Assembly: GCF_027158205.1 (NCBI RefSeq)
Contig: NZ_JAPVLU010000015.1
Coordinates: 76,090 to 140,089 of the forward strand
Reading direction: 5' to 3'
DNA from: Streptomyces sp. H39-S7
GTDB taxonomy: Bacteria > Actinomycetota > Actinomycetes > Streptomycetales > Streptomycetaceae
DNA length: 64,000 nt
Every line of letters begins with the position of its first letter. Within the stretch, counting starts at the first letter, position 1. The notes beneath the pieces are model-generated. The model did no database searches, was not told the origin of the DNA, and was given only the letters and a program-made list of their open reading frames with translations. This document shows positions 34,997-43,905 of this stretch, in pieces. The translations under genes were made by a program, and so were the position numbers.

Positions 34997-36685
34997 GTGA
35001 CCACCTTCATCATGGGCCACGGCAATCACAGTGAGCCCGGCACATTAGTCCCAGCCGGCAGAAGAGTAGGCATCTACGCGGAGGTCAACACTCTGCTGGC
35101 CATCACGATCGGCATGGCGGTCCTGTCCGCCAAGGGGGGATTCGAGCCGCCGACCACCTTCGGCTCGGCGACCGGGACAGCGCCGGTGCCCAACTACCGC
35201 GTCGGGCCGCTCACGCATCCCGAGTACCAGCGGATGCGCACCGTCGACTCCTCGAAGAACAGGATCATCTACATCGGCTACACCGAAGGGTTCGAGAAGG
35301 AGACGCAACTCTGCACGGACGTCGAGGGCTGCACGGGCGCCCGGCACCGGTGCGACGGCATCCTGGGCCGGGTCGACGACGCGGACATCCGGCTCTCCTT
35401 CTGCGTGGGCAAGGCGAGTGAGGCCGGACTGAGCAGGATGACGACCACGTTCCCGGCGACCGACACCTACGCGGAGCCCAACGCGCACTTGGCGAAATAC
35501 ATCGACCAGGCCAGGGTCTGGTTCGAGCGGGTCACGAAGGAACCTGACGTGGCGATCTCCGAGTTCCATCAGCTCGCCACGACCGCCGCGGGCGCCCGTG
35601 AGGCGTCGTTCATCCTGGCGTCGTCCAAGAGGTTGGAGTCCCTGCTGGTGCTCCACGACGCCCGCCATCACCGCAACACCCTGAGCGCCTGGAACTTCCT
35701 CAACTACCTTTACGGCCTGCCGGAGAAGTCCCGCGCGAAGGTGACCAGGCGACTGCGGCCGGAGCCCGCACCGCCCGCCGGCCACGCTCCCGTGACCGCG
35801 CTGGAGCGCTTCGTCTCCTCGTACTTCGCGGCCGCCCCCGGCGAGCGCCGAGCCGGCTGGGCGGCCCTGAGTCCGCAGGAGCAGCAGCAGGCCCGCGAGA
35901 ACCAGCTGCTGGACTTCTGGGCGACCCACATCGTCCCCGTCATCGACGTCTACCAACATGAGTGGGATTCGCCCGACCAGCCGGTCGGCTGGTTCACCGG
36001 GGCGTCCTTCCGGACCCCGCTCACCGAGTGGGCCGAGGCGGAGGCCAAGCTGTCAGCGAGTTACCTGGACTCCTTCAACGCCTGCGTGGCATTCGGCCGC
36101 ACCGCCGGCCCGGCCGCCTGTCTGGCGCTGTGGCAGCGGCTCGACGGCAAGCCCGACGCACGGCGACTGCTGACCACCGTGACCAGCACGAAGGATCCGG
36201 CGACCTGGAAGGAACAGATCCAGCCGGGTGCCGCGGCGGACCCGCTGGCCGCATGGCTGGCCGACTACCGCGCCACCGAACTGGCCGCCGTGCGACGGGC
36301 GCAGCAGGCAGCGGCCGACGTGGCGCTGAAGGCCGCGGCCGTGTCGAGCTCGTCGTCCTCGAGCAGCGAGGACATCTTCGCGACCGATCCGTTCGCGGAC
36401 TTCTGGGACGACCCGGACGGGGACAACTGCAGGGCCGGCAGGAACTGGGGCCGGGACCAGGTCGTCCAGGTCGTCGAGTGCGCGGGTCGGTTCAAGTTCG
36501 CCGACCACACCCCGGAGCTGGCGGCCGCTTTCCCCACCGCCACGTGGAGCACCTTCAAGGTGGTGGAGCTGGGCCTCATGGGCTGCGCCATCCAGTTCGT
36601 CACGGGCCACGTCAACCTCGTGCCGTTCCGTGCCTACCTCGCGGGGCCGGCCATGAGGCGCCTGACCACCATCGCCGTGCGGTAG
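34997..36685 (+). CDS. large orphan protein, possible Stv-like N-terminal domain
   Basis: The 562-residue protein has no signal peptide or sure membrane helix. It begins MTTFIMGHGNHSEPGTLVPAG, which recalls the Stv-type domain of some bacterial toxin and adhesin systems (a GHG followed by P-G and a hydrophobic strand). The middle is helical; residues about 453-460 are eight serines before an acidic DIFATDPFADFWDDPDGD segment, then a globular end. Codon 17 is TTA (35045-35047). The GTG at 34997 follows GGGGGAG. I cannot assign a function; it is flanked by its own promoter and a terminator. Confidence 0.8.
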   Translation: MTTFIMGHGNHSEPGTLVPAGRRVGIYAEVNTLLAITIGMAVLSAKGGFEPPTTFGSATGTAPVPNYRVGPLTHPEYQRMRTVDSSKNRIIYIGYTEGFEKETQLCTDVEGCTGARHRCDGILGRVDDADIRLSFCVGKASEAGLSRMTTTFPATDTYAEPNAHLAKYIDQARVWFERVTKEPDVAISEFHQLATTAAGAREASFILASSKRLESLLVLHDARHHRNTLSAWNFLNYLYGLPEKSRAKVTRRLRPEPAPPAGHAPVTALERFVSSYFAAAPGERRAGWAALSPQEQQQARENQLLDFWATHIVPVIDVYQHEWDSPDQPVGWFTGASFRTPLTEWAEAEAKLSASYLDSFNACVAFGRTAGPAACLALWQRLDGKPDARRLLTTVTSTKDPATWKEQIQPGAAADPLAAWLADYRATELAAVRRAQQAAADVALKAAAVSSSSSSSSEDIFATDPFADFWDDPDGDNCRAGRNWGRDQVVQVVECAGRFKFADHTPELAAAFPTATWSTFKVVELGLMGCAIQFVTGHVNLVPFRAYLAGPAMRRLTTIAVR

Positions 36686-36714
36686 CCCGCCCGGCGAGAA
36701 CTCCGCGACCGGCG

Positions 36715-36741
36715 ACGGGTGCCTCTCCACGGGGCACCCGT
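36715..36741. terminator. bidirectional terminator
   Basis: ACGGGTGCC (36715-36723) pairs with GGCACCCGT (36733-36741) around a 9-base loop, between the convergent orphan gene and arcA. Confidence 0.7.
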
Positions 36742-36775
36742 ACGCGGGTGAGGGGCAGCCGCTCGACGGACAACG

Positions 36776-38023
36776 TCAGTAGTCGACGGGTTCGCGGATG
36801 ATGGGGCAGGTCATGCAGTGGCCGCCCCCGCGGCCCCGACCCAGTTCCGCGCCCACGATCGTGATCACCTCTACTCCGGCCTTGCGCAACTGGGTGTTGG
36901 TCTGGGTGTTGCGGTCGTAGGTGAACACCACGCCCGGCTCCAGTGCCACCGCGTTGTTGCCGCTGTCCCACTGCTGGCGCTCGGAGGCGTAGGCGTCACC
37001 GGCCGTCTCGATCACGCGCAGTTCCCTCAGGCCCAGGGACCGGGCGACGACGTCGGTGAAGGGGCGGTCGCGCTCGTCGGTGATCTCGACTCCGGGTGCG
37101 GTGTCACTGGGCCGGAGCGAGAAGGTGTGGACCGCGTTCATGATGGGCGGGTGCAGGGTGACGATGTCACGGTCCGCGAAGGTGAAGACCGTGTCCAGGT
37201 GCATGGCCGCCCGCAGCTTGGGCATGCCGGCGACCACGACGTGCTGCGCGGCGCCCTGCTCGAACAGCGCCGCCGCGACCTGGGTGATGGCCTGCCGGGA
37301 GGTGCGTTCACTCATGCCCATGAGGACCACCCCGTTGCCGACCGGCATGATGTCGCCGCCCTCGAACGTGGCCTGCCCCCAGTCCTTCTCCGGGTCGCCC
37401 CACCACACCCTCGACTCCTTGTAGTCGGGGTGGAAGGTGTACACGGCCTTCATCAGGAGCGTCTCGTCGTGGCGCGCCGGCCAGTACAGCGGGTTGAGCG
37501 TCACGCCCCCGTAGAGCCAGCACGTCGTGTCACGCGTGTAGAGGGTGTTGGGCAGCGGAGGCATGAGGTACTCGCGGATACCGGCCAGAGCCAGGTAACC
37601 CGGCCGGAAGTCCTCCGGCAGATCCGCGGTCGCCAGGCCGCCGATGAGGAACTCCACGAGTTGGCTCGGCTCCAGCGTGTCCAGGAACTCGCGCGTCGGC
37701 TCGATCAGCCCCAGCCCGACCTGGTTCGCACTGATCTTCCGGTCGAGCAGCCAGGACCGCGCTTCGGGGATCGCCATCGTCTGCGCCAGGAGGTCGTGCA
37801 GCTCCACGACCTCCACCCCGCGCCCGCGCAGTTTGTTGACGAAGTCCGCGTGATCGCGCTGGGCGTTCTCCACCCACATCACGTCGTCGAAGAGCAGGTC
37901 GTCGGCGTTGGTCGGGGTCAGCCGGCGGTGCGCGAGGCCGGGTGCGCACACCAGGACCTTCCGGAGCCTGCCGACCTCGGAATGGACGCCGAAGCCCGGC
38001 TGGGGGGTGATGTCGGTGCTCAT
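36776..38023 (-). CDS. arcA: arginine deiminase
   Basis: The 415-residue enzyme hydrolyses arginine to citrulline and ammonia. The family start [19 protein letters not shown], the motif [22 protein letters not shown], the segment [11 protein letters not shown] and the catalytic cysteine in GGGHCMTCP (C403) are all present. Full length matches the family. It is the last gene of a unit with an arginine/ornithine antiporter and an NhaC remnant. No ornithine carbamoyltransferase or carbamate kinase follows, so the role may be ammonia release and acid relief rather than ATP gain. Confidence 0.96.
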   Translation of the reverse strand: MSTDITPQPGFGVHSEVGRLRKVLVCAPGLAHRRLTPTNADDLLFDDVMWVENAQRDHADFVNKLRGRGVEVVELHDLLAQTMAIPEARSWLLDRKISANQVGLGLIEPTREFLDTLEPSQLVEFLIGGLATADLPEDFRPGYLALAGIREYLMPPLPNTLYTRDTTCWLYGGVTLNPLYWPARHDETLLMKAVYTFHPDYKESRVWWGDPEKDWGQATFEGGDIMPVGNGVVLMGMSERTSRQAITQVAAALFEQGAAQHVVVAGMPKLRAAMHLDTVFTFADRDIVTLHPPIMNAVHTFSLRPSDTAPGVEITDERDRPFTDVVARSLGLRELRVIETAGDAYASERQQWDSGNNAVALEPGVVFTYDRNTQTNTQLRKAGVEVITIVGAELGRGRGGGHCMTCPIIREPVDY

Positions 38024-38069
38024 CGCGTTGCGCCTTTCGGTCGTGGACAACCAGGGGGTCGGGTGCGGG

Positions 38070-39524
38070 TCACAGTTCGATCCACCCCACGGCCAGGGCG
38101 ATCACGCCCACGGCGGAGCCGGCGACCGAGACGGCACAGATGACGGCCTCGCGGGGCGAGAACAGGCGTCGGTTCTGTTCCCGCCGGGCCTTGATGAACA
38201 GGAACGTCGCCGGCGCGTAGATGAGGAAGGAGACCAGGACGAACTTCAGTCCGGCGGCGTACAGCAGGAACGCCGTGTACACCGTGGCGATCACGGCGAC
38301 GACGAGTTCGCGCCGGGTGACCTGCCCGGCGACACGCTCCTGGTCCGGCCGCAGTGCGATCTTGACGGCGAAGGCGGCGGCGAGCAGGAACGGGATCAGG
38401 CTGAGCGCGCTGGTCAGGTCGAGTGCGAAATTGAACGCGTCGTCGGAGAACATGGTGATGACCAGGACGACCTGACTCAGCACGGTGGTCATCAGCAGCG
38501 CGGGGACCGGGACGTCCTCGGTGGTCGCCCGGCGCAGGAACCGCGGCATGTCGTCGTCCTTCGCGGCGACGAAGAGCACTTCGGCGGCCATCAGCGTCCA
38601 GGCGAGGTAGGCGCCGAGGACGGAGACGATGAGTCCGACGCTGACGAACACCTCGCCCCAGGTGCCGACCGCGTGTTCCAGGACCCCGGCCATCGAGGGC
38701 TGGCGCAGCTCGGCGATCTCGGCCATCGGCATGATGCCGTAGGACACGATGGTGACCGAGGCGAAGACGGCGAAGACGCTGAGAAAGCCCAGGATGGTGG
38801 CGCGGCCGACGTCCTCGCGCCGTTTGGCGTGCCGGGAGTAGACGCTCGCCCCCTCGACGCCGAGGAAGACGAAGACGGTGGCCAGCATCGTTCCGCGGAC
38901 CTGGTTGAACAGTGAGCCGGCGTAGTCGGCGCCGCCCCAGTTGGCTGCGAAGACGTCCGTGTCGAGGTAGAACAGCGCGAGGATGACGAAGACCAGGATG
39001 GGCACGATCTTCGCGACCGTCACGATCTTGTTGATCGCCGCTGCTTCCTTGACCCCACGCCGGATGAACAGGAAGAACGCCCACAGGCCGACCGAGGACA
39101 GGACGACGGCCAGCACGGTGTCGCCGTCCCCGAGCGCGGGCCAGATCGCGCCGATCGTCGACATGATCAGTACCCAGTAGGTGACGTTGCCGACGCAGGC
39201 GCTGGCCCAGTAGCCGAACGCCGAGAAGAAACCGAGGTACTCGCCGAACCCGGCTTTGGCGTAGGCGTAGACGCCCGCGTCCAGGTCCGGCCGGCGGATG
39301 GCCAGGCTCTGGAAGACGAAGGCGAGCATCAGCATGCCGGTTCCGGCGATCGCCCAGGCGATGAGGGCCCCGGCGACACCGGTTTCCTGGGCGAAGCGGC
39401 GTGGCAGTGAGAAGACCCCGGCGCCGACCATCGAGCCGACCACCATCGCGGTCAGTGTCAGGAGTGTCAGTTTGGCGGCCGGCCGTTCTGCGGCCGCGGG
39501 GGCGGTGGTTTCCACGTGGCTCAT
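38070..39524 (-). CDS. arcD: arginine/ornithine antiporter (APC superfamily)
   Basis: The 484-residue protein has about thirteen hydrophobic helices and the APC start [19 protein letters not shown], typical of ArcD/YdgI arginine-ornithine exchangers. The cytoplasmic loop [19 protein letters not shown] is a family marker. It lies 46 bases before arcA and shares its direction, so it probably imports arginine in exchange for ornithine or citrulline. The ATG at 39524 follows GAGGGAAG. Confidence 0.92.
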   Translation of the reverse strand: MSHVETTAPAAAERPAAKLTLLTLTAMVVGSMVGAGVFSLPRRFAQETGVAGALIAWAIAGTGMLMLAFVFQSLAIRRPDLDAGVYAYAKAGFGEYLGFFSAFGYWASACVGNVTYWVLIMSTIGAIWPALGDGDTVLAVVLSSVGLWAFFLFIRRGVKEAAAINKIVTVAKIVPILVFVILALFYLDTDVFAANWGGADYAGSLFNQVRGTMLATVFVFLGVEGASVYSRHAKRREDVGRATILGFLSVFAVFASVTIVSYGIMPMAEIAELRQPSMAGVLEHAVGTWGEVFVSVGLIVSVLGAYLAWTLMAAEVLFVAAKDDDMPRFLRRATTEDVPVPALLMTTVLSQVVLVITMFSDDAFNFALDLTSALSLIPFLLAAAFAVKIALRPDQERVAGQVTRRELVVAVIATVYTAFLLYAAGLKFVLVSFLIYAPATFLFIKARREQNRRLFSPREAVICAVSVAGSAVGVIALAVGWIEL

Positions 39525-39576
39525 GACTTCCCTCGTCGACGGAGCTCGGCGTGCGGGCGACCGACTACGGGCCGGC

Positions 39577-41066
39577 TCAAGCCCCGGACGCGCTCTCGCT
39601 CGCGACCGGGGCGATCTTCTCGATCCTGAAGCCGGTGATGCCGTACAGAACGCTGAGCAGCGGGCTGGCGTAGTTGAAGATCGCGAATGGGGCGTAGGAC
39701 AGGGTGGCTACTCCGCGCACCGCTCCCATGAACGCGCCGCAGGAGTTCCACGGGACGAGCGCGGAGGTCACCGTGCCGCTGTCGGCGCAGAGCCGGGAGA
39801 GGTTGGTCGGGGCGAGCCCGCGCTTGGCGAACTCCAGCCGGAAAACCCGGGAGGGCAGTACGAGGGCGATGTACTGGTCCCCGGCGACGACGTTGAGGCC
39901 GAACGCGCAGGCGAAGACGGTGATGAACAGCCGACCGGTGCTCTTCGCCGAGTGGATCAGGGGGTCCACGAGTCGGGCGATGAGGCCGAACTCCTCCAGC
40001 ACGGCTCCGAACGTCACCGCTCCGATGATGAGCCAGAGGGTCAGGAGCATGCTGTCCATGCCGCCTCGGGACGGCAGTTGATCGATCAGCGGAATCCCGG
40101 AGTAGGATGGAGAACCCGTTCGCCATGGCCAGCCAGATGCCCTTCAGCGACTCGGCCACGACGTTCCCCGACCCGCCGATGAAGTCCCGCATCACGGCGG
40201 GCTGCAGGAACGCGCCGAGGATGCCGGCGAAGACGGCCGAGCCGATCAGAGCGAGCGAGGCCGGCACCTTCTTGATCGACAGGAAGGCCAGCAGGACCAG
40301 GGGGAGCAGGTTCAGGGGGGTGATGTGGTAGATGTCGCCAAGGCGGGCCAACTCGATGTCCTCGCCGACCGGGTTGACTACGTCGGAACTCTTGACCAGG
40401 CCGATCACCACGAAGACCACGAAGGCGATCACGAACGCGGGCAGCGAGGTCCATGCCTGGCGTTTGATGTGGTGGTAGACGTCGACCTTCACCATCTGGG
40501 CGGTGAGCACGGTCGTCTCCGACAGGGGAGAGAGTTTGTCGCCGAGGTAGGCGCCGGAGATCACCGCGCCCGCGGTGATCGCGGTGGAGACGCCGAGCAT
40601 GTCCGCGACGCCGACCAGCCCCACGCCGATCGTGCCCGCGGTCGTCCAGGAACTGCCGATGCTCATGGCGATCGCACCGCAGATGAGGGCGGTAGTACCA
40701 ACCGGGGGAGAGCACCTGGATGCGGTAGTACACCAGCGTGGGAATCGTCCCGGACAGATTCCACACGCCGATCAGGGCGCCTACCGCCAACAGGATGAAC
40801 ACCGCGCTGGTGATCGATGACAGAGCTCGTTGGCCCGCCTGCTGCACCCTGTTCCAGGGGTGGCCGTTCTTCATCGCCACGAGGGCCGCGGCCATCGCGC
40901 ACAGGACCAGGGCTACCTGGATCGGCCCGTCCAGGGCGTCGAGCCCGAACAGGGCCAGCGACCCGGCCACCAGCACCGTCAGCACCACCAGGGGCACGAT
41001 GGCGTCGGCCAGGGACGGCTCACGGACCGGGCGGTCCGTCGGTTCCCGCTGTTCGTCGTCCTGCAT
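39577..41066 (-). pseudogene. nhaC: NhaC-type Na+/H+ antiporter, broken by two frameshifts
   Basis: Three consecutive frames together make one NhaC-like antiporter. Frame one starts at 41066 (MQDDEQREPTDRP) and covers the first helices to LSPGWYY. An extra base near 40691 shifts to the frame reading ALICGAIAMSIGSSWTTAG. A second shift near 40105 moves to the frame reading YSGIPLIDQLPSRGGMDSML, which runs to the stop at 39577. Protein likeness is strong on both sides of each break. It sits 52 bases before arcD; sodium-proton exchange would suit acid or salt stress. Sequencing error is a real alternative to decay. Confidence 0.82.
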
Positions 41067-41245
41067 GCCAGCCCCGTTCCACGAGGGGGATCGAGTCAGG
41101 GCCTCACCCATCCGCTGCACGAGAATGTAACCCGCGATAAGCGACATACATCGCATATCGGGGAGTTTTGCTGCTTCGGAGACGTCTTGAGGGGCCGCCG
41201 CCGCACCGGGGGCGTGCCGTCAGGGATCCAGCGGTGCGCTCTCGC

Positions 41246-41992
41246 CTACGCGGCGGGGTCCGCGGGCGGGGCGTCCAGGAGCTGGGGGCCGTTGTTGCGG
41301 ACGCTGTTGACCGCGGTGGACACCGCTCGGGTGTCGAGGTGGCCGCCGGCCGGAGTGGCCAGCAGCGCCCGGAGCTCGTGCGGATCCTGGTGGGTGGGGT
41401 CGAGCCAGGCGTCGTGGTCGGACGGGGCGATGGCCAGCGGCATCCGCGGGTGGATCCGCCCGGCCGCGTCGGTGGCCTCGGTGGTGATGATGGTGCAGGT
41501 CATCCACCACGCTCCCGGGTCATCGTCCTCCGCCACCTCCGGGTCGCGCCAGAACTCGTACAGCCCTGCCATGGCCATCACCGCGCCGTCCTCGGGGCTG
41601 ATGAAGTACGGCTGCTTGCGGGCCTTGGCGCTCCCGGTCGCCGGGACCGCCTGCCACTCGTAGAAGCCGTCGGCCGGCAGCAGGCACCGCCGCTTGGCGA
41701 ACGCACGCCGGTAGGCCGGCTTCTCGTGGACCGTCTCCACCCGGGCATTGATCATCTTCGCGCCGACGCCCAGGCTTTTCGCCCAGGACGGCACCAGGCC
41801 CCAGCGCAGCGGCCGCAGCTGCCGCGCCAGCTCCCCGCTCTCGCGGTCGGCCCGCTCCAGCACCGCCCACACGTCGTCCGTCGGAGCGACGTTCCAACTG
41901 GGCGCCAGGACCTGTTCCGGATGCCAGTCGCTGACCTGGAACAACGGAGCCAGGTCCTGCGGGGTGCGAGTGGAGACGTATCGGCCACACAT
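41246..41992 (-). CDS. SRAP / HMCES-YedK abasic-site DNA-protein crosslinking protein
   Basis: The 248-residue protein starts MCGRY, with the catalytic Cys2 exposed once Met is removed. Asn82 (INARVET), Glu112 (GFYEW) and His181 (HPRMP) complete the known active site. The family forms a stable thiazolidine crosslink between Cys2 and an abasic site in single-stranded DNA, which protects it from cleavage. The start at 41992 is fixed by Cys2. It stands upstream of the NhaC remnant with a 180-base gap, and no SOS box was seen in its leader. Confidence 0.95.
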   Translation of the reverse strand: MCGRYVSTRTPQDLAPLFQVSDWHPEQVLAPSWNVAPTDDVWAVLERADRESGELARQLRPLRWGLVPSWAKSLGVGAKMINARVETVHEKPAYRRAFAKRRCLLPADGFYEWQAVPATGSAKARKQPYFISPEDGAVMAMAGLYEFWRDPEVAEDDDPGAWWMTCTIITTEATDAAGRIHPRMPLAIAPSDHDAWLDPTHQDPHELRALLATPAGGHLDTRAVSTAVNSVRNNGPQLLDAPPADPAA

Positions 41993-42066
41993 GAACCCCA
42001 CCCTGCCACGCCCGCGGGCGATAGCCCAGCATTGCGCCGGCGTCGAAACCGGGGTGCGGACGCAGC

Positions 42067-42103
42067 GGGCGGCGCCCGCACGGGATGGGTGCGGGCGCCG
42101 CCC
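42067..42103 (-). terminator. terminator of the GH5 endoglucanase gene
   Basis: A perfect 15-base GC-rich stem (42067-42081 with 42089-42103) and a 7-base loop lie 55 bases past the stop at 42158. Confidence 0.85.
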
Positions 42104-42157
42104 TGCCGACCGGGCCGTGGTGACCTGTGGCTGCCGCTTCGGTGCGGAGACCTCCCG

Positions 42158-43648
42158 TCAGCTCAGGGCGCGCAGATGGTCCCGCAGCCCTGCGCCGAAG
42201 GCGGTGGGAGTGCCGTCGTACTTGCTGATCAGGGACGGGCCGGTGGAGCAGTCCCAGGTGTTCCACGTCCAGCCCAGGTACGAGGCCCCGTGCTGGTCGA
42301 GCCACTGCATGACGCGGTCGATGTAGCCGTGCCCGCAGGTGTTCTCGCCGATCTCGCCCGCGACGAGCGGGACGCGGGCGGCGACCGGCGCGAGGGTGGA
42401 GTCCCAGCAGGTCTCGGTCGAGCAGGTGTTGAAGTTGTAGCTGTGCCAGGCCGCGGCGACGTTGCCCGCCGGGTCGGTGGGTGCGTACCGCAGCCACTGA
42501 CTCAGGTCGTTGGAGTAGGCGATACCCGGGACCAGGACCAGGTTGGTCGCCCCCGTGGCACGGACGGCGTCCAGCAGGTCCTGCATTCCGGCCACCTCGT
42601 AGCCGATGCCCGGGCAGGTGCCGCCGTCGCGCCAGCAGGCCCACGCCTGGTCGGCGGTGGCGGTGGCGCGATCCGGGTAGGGCTCGTTGAACAGGTCGAA
42701 CGTGACGGCCGGATCCGCCTTGAAGGTGTTGGCGACCGAGGTCCAGAAGGCGGGCGTGTACTGGGCGTTGGGCATCGGTTTCTGGCAGGTCGCGTGGATG
42801 TCGGCGCAGCCGGACGAGTTGCCGGTGTACTGGCCGTACGTCCAGTGCAGTTCGACGAGCGGGGTGATGCCGTGGGCCTCGAGGCGGCCGACGAAGTCCC
42901 TGACGGCGCTGATGTAGGCGGTGCCGGCGTAGGCGGGGTTGACGTTGCCCAGGCCCAGCCAGCACTCCTCGTTGAGGGGGATGCGGACGGTGTTGACGCC
43001 CCAGGACGCGATGGCGGCGACCGACGCGTCGTCGACCGGGCCGTCGAAGAAGCCGTAACCCTGGACGCACATGAACTCGCCGCCCGAGCGGTTGACGCCG
43101 AGCATGCGGCGGGTGGCGCCGTTCTGGTCGACGAGCTGGTTGCCGGACACGTGCAGCTTGGGCGGTGCGCCCGGGTTCCCCGGCGGAGTCGTGGGCGGGG
43201 TGGTGGGCGGCGTCGTGGGCGGCTCGGTGTCCTGGTTGCAGGTGACGCCGTTCAGCTTGAAGACGGTGGGGGCGGGGTTGGTCCCGGACCAGGACGCGAG
43301 GAAGCCCGCGGAGATGTTGGCGCCGGTGGCCAGTGCGCCGTTCCAGCTCTCGTTGGCGGCGGTGACGGTGGTGCCGGACTGGGACCACTTGGCGTTCCAG
43401 CCCTGGGTCACCTTCTGGTTGCCGGCGAAGGCGAAGGTCAGTGCCCAACTGCTCACGGCCGGACCGTTGTTGGTGATGGTGACGGAACCCTGAAAACCGC
43501 TGTCCCACTGGTTGGTGGTGGCGTACTGCACCGTGCACAGGGGTGTTGCCCCGGCGGCGGAGGTGGAGACGAGCGGGACCAGGGCCGTGCCCGCCAGGAG
43601 GAGGGCGGCTCCGGCGAGCAGGATCGGCAGACGCGGGGGTGGTGACAC
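42158..43648 (-). CDS. secreted GH5 endo-beta-1,4-glucanase with CBM2
   Basis: A Sec signal (LPILLAGAALLLAGTALVPL) precedes a family 2 cellulose-binding module (about residues 36-135), a Pro/Thr linker (PPTTPP repeats) and a GH5 domain (about 155-496). The acid/base glutamate is in FDLFNEPYP and the nucleophile in PLVAGEIGEN. It cuts internal bonds in cellulose. The GTG at 43648 has AAGGAG at seven bases' spacing. It is divergent from the GH48 gene, with a degraded CebR site in its upstream region. Confidence 0.94.
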   Translation of the reverse strand: MSPPPRLPILLAGAALLLAGTALVPLVSTSAAGATPLCTVQYATTNQWDSGFQGSVTITNNGPAVSSWALTFAFAGNQKVTQGWNAKWSQSGTTVTAANESWNGALATGANISAGFLASWSGTNPAPTVFKLNGVTCNQDTEPPTTPPTTPPTTPPGNPGAPPKLHVSGNQLVDQNGATRRMLGVNRSGGEFMCVQGYGFFDGPVDDASVAAIASWGVNTVRIPLNEECWLGLGNVNPAYAGTAYISAVRDFVGRLEAHGITPLVELHWTYGQYTGNSSGCADIHATCQKPMPNAQYTPAFWTSVANTFKADPAVTFDLFNEPYPDRATATADQAWACWRDGGTCPGIGYEVAGMQDLLDAVRATGATNLVLVPGIAYSNDLSQWLRYAPTDPAGNVAAAWHSYNFNTCSTETCWDSTLAPVAARVPLVAGEIGENTCGHGYIDRVMQWLDQHGASYLGWTWNTWDCSTGPSLISKYDGTPTAFGAGLRDHLRALS

Positions 43649-43695
43649 GAGCGGCTCCTTGAGGTCGCAAACGCCGTACGGCGGCGCTTGGTCGA

Positions 43696-43709
43696 CGGAA
43701 TCGCTCCCA
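43696..43709 (-). promoter_or_regulatory. imperfect CebR-type operator
   Basis: On the minus strand TGGGAGCGATTCCG matches 11 of 14 bases of the CebR consensus TGGGAGCGCTCCCA. It lies 48 bases before the GH5 start. Confidence 0.55.
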
Positions 43710-43810
43710 CTGGTGACGTCAGAATGTAGCGGTGTGTGCCGGACCGCGCCAGGGCCTGCGTTCAACTCATCAAGTTGAGCAGTTCGGCTTCACGGTCTTT
43801 GAAATTTTCC

Positions 43811-43839
43811 TTGACATCAATTGCGCGTCGCTCAAATCA
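43811..43839 (+). promoter_or_regulatory. promoter of the GH48 gene
   Basis: TTGACA (43811-43816) and the weak -10 AAATCA (43834-43839) are 17 bases apart. The -10 directly abuts the perfect CebR operator. Confidence 0.5.
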
Positions 43840-43853
43840 TGGGAGCGCTCCCA
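43840..43853 (+). promoter_or_regulatory. perfect CebR operator
   Basis: TGGGAGCGCTCCCA is the exact 14-bp palindrome bound by CebR, the LacI-family cellobiose repressor of streptomycetes. It lies just after the GH48 promoter, so CebR would block transcription until cello-oligosaccharides appear. Confidence 0.88.
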
Positions 43854-43905
43854 CTGGTGCTCCTGCTGCACACCCCCACATCTCCGAGCCGCCTAGGAGG
43901 GACCA

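Noticed and set aside
35135..35175. GGATTCGAGCC-like string and peptide GGFEPPT resembling a tRNA T-arm region
   Set aside because: No acceptor, D or anticodon stems can be built around it, and it lies inside a coherent protein-coding frame.
38024..38050. Longer arcA start at 38050
   Set aside because: It would use TTG, and family homology begins after the ATG at 38023.
43762..43778. TCAACT-CATCA-AGTTGA inverted repeat as an operator
   Set aside because: Short arms, no known regulator matching it, and it lies away from both recognised promoter elements; kept only as a note.
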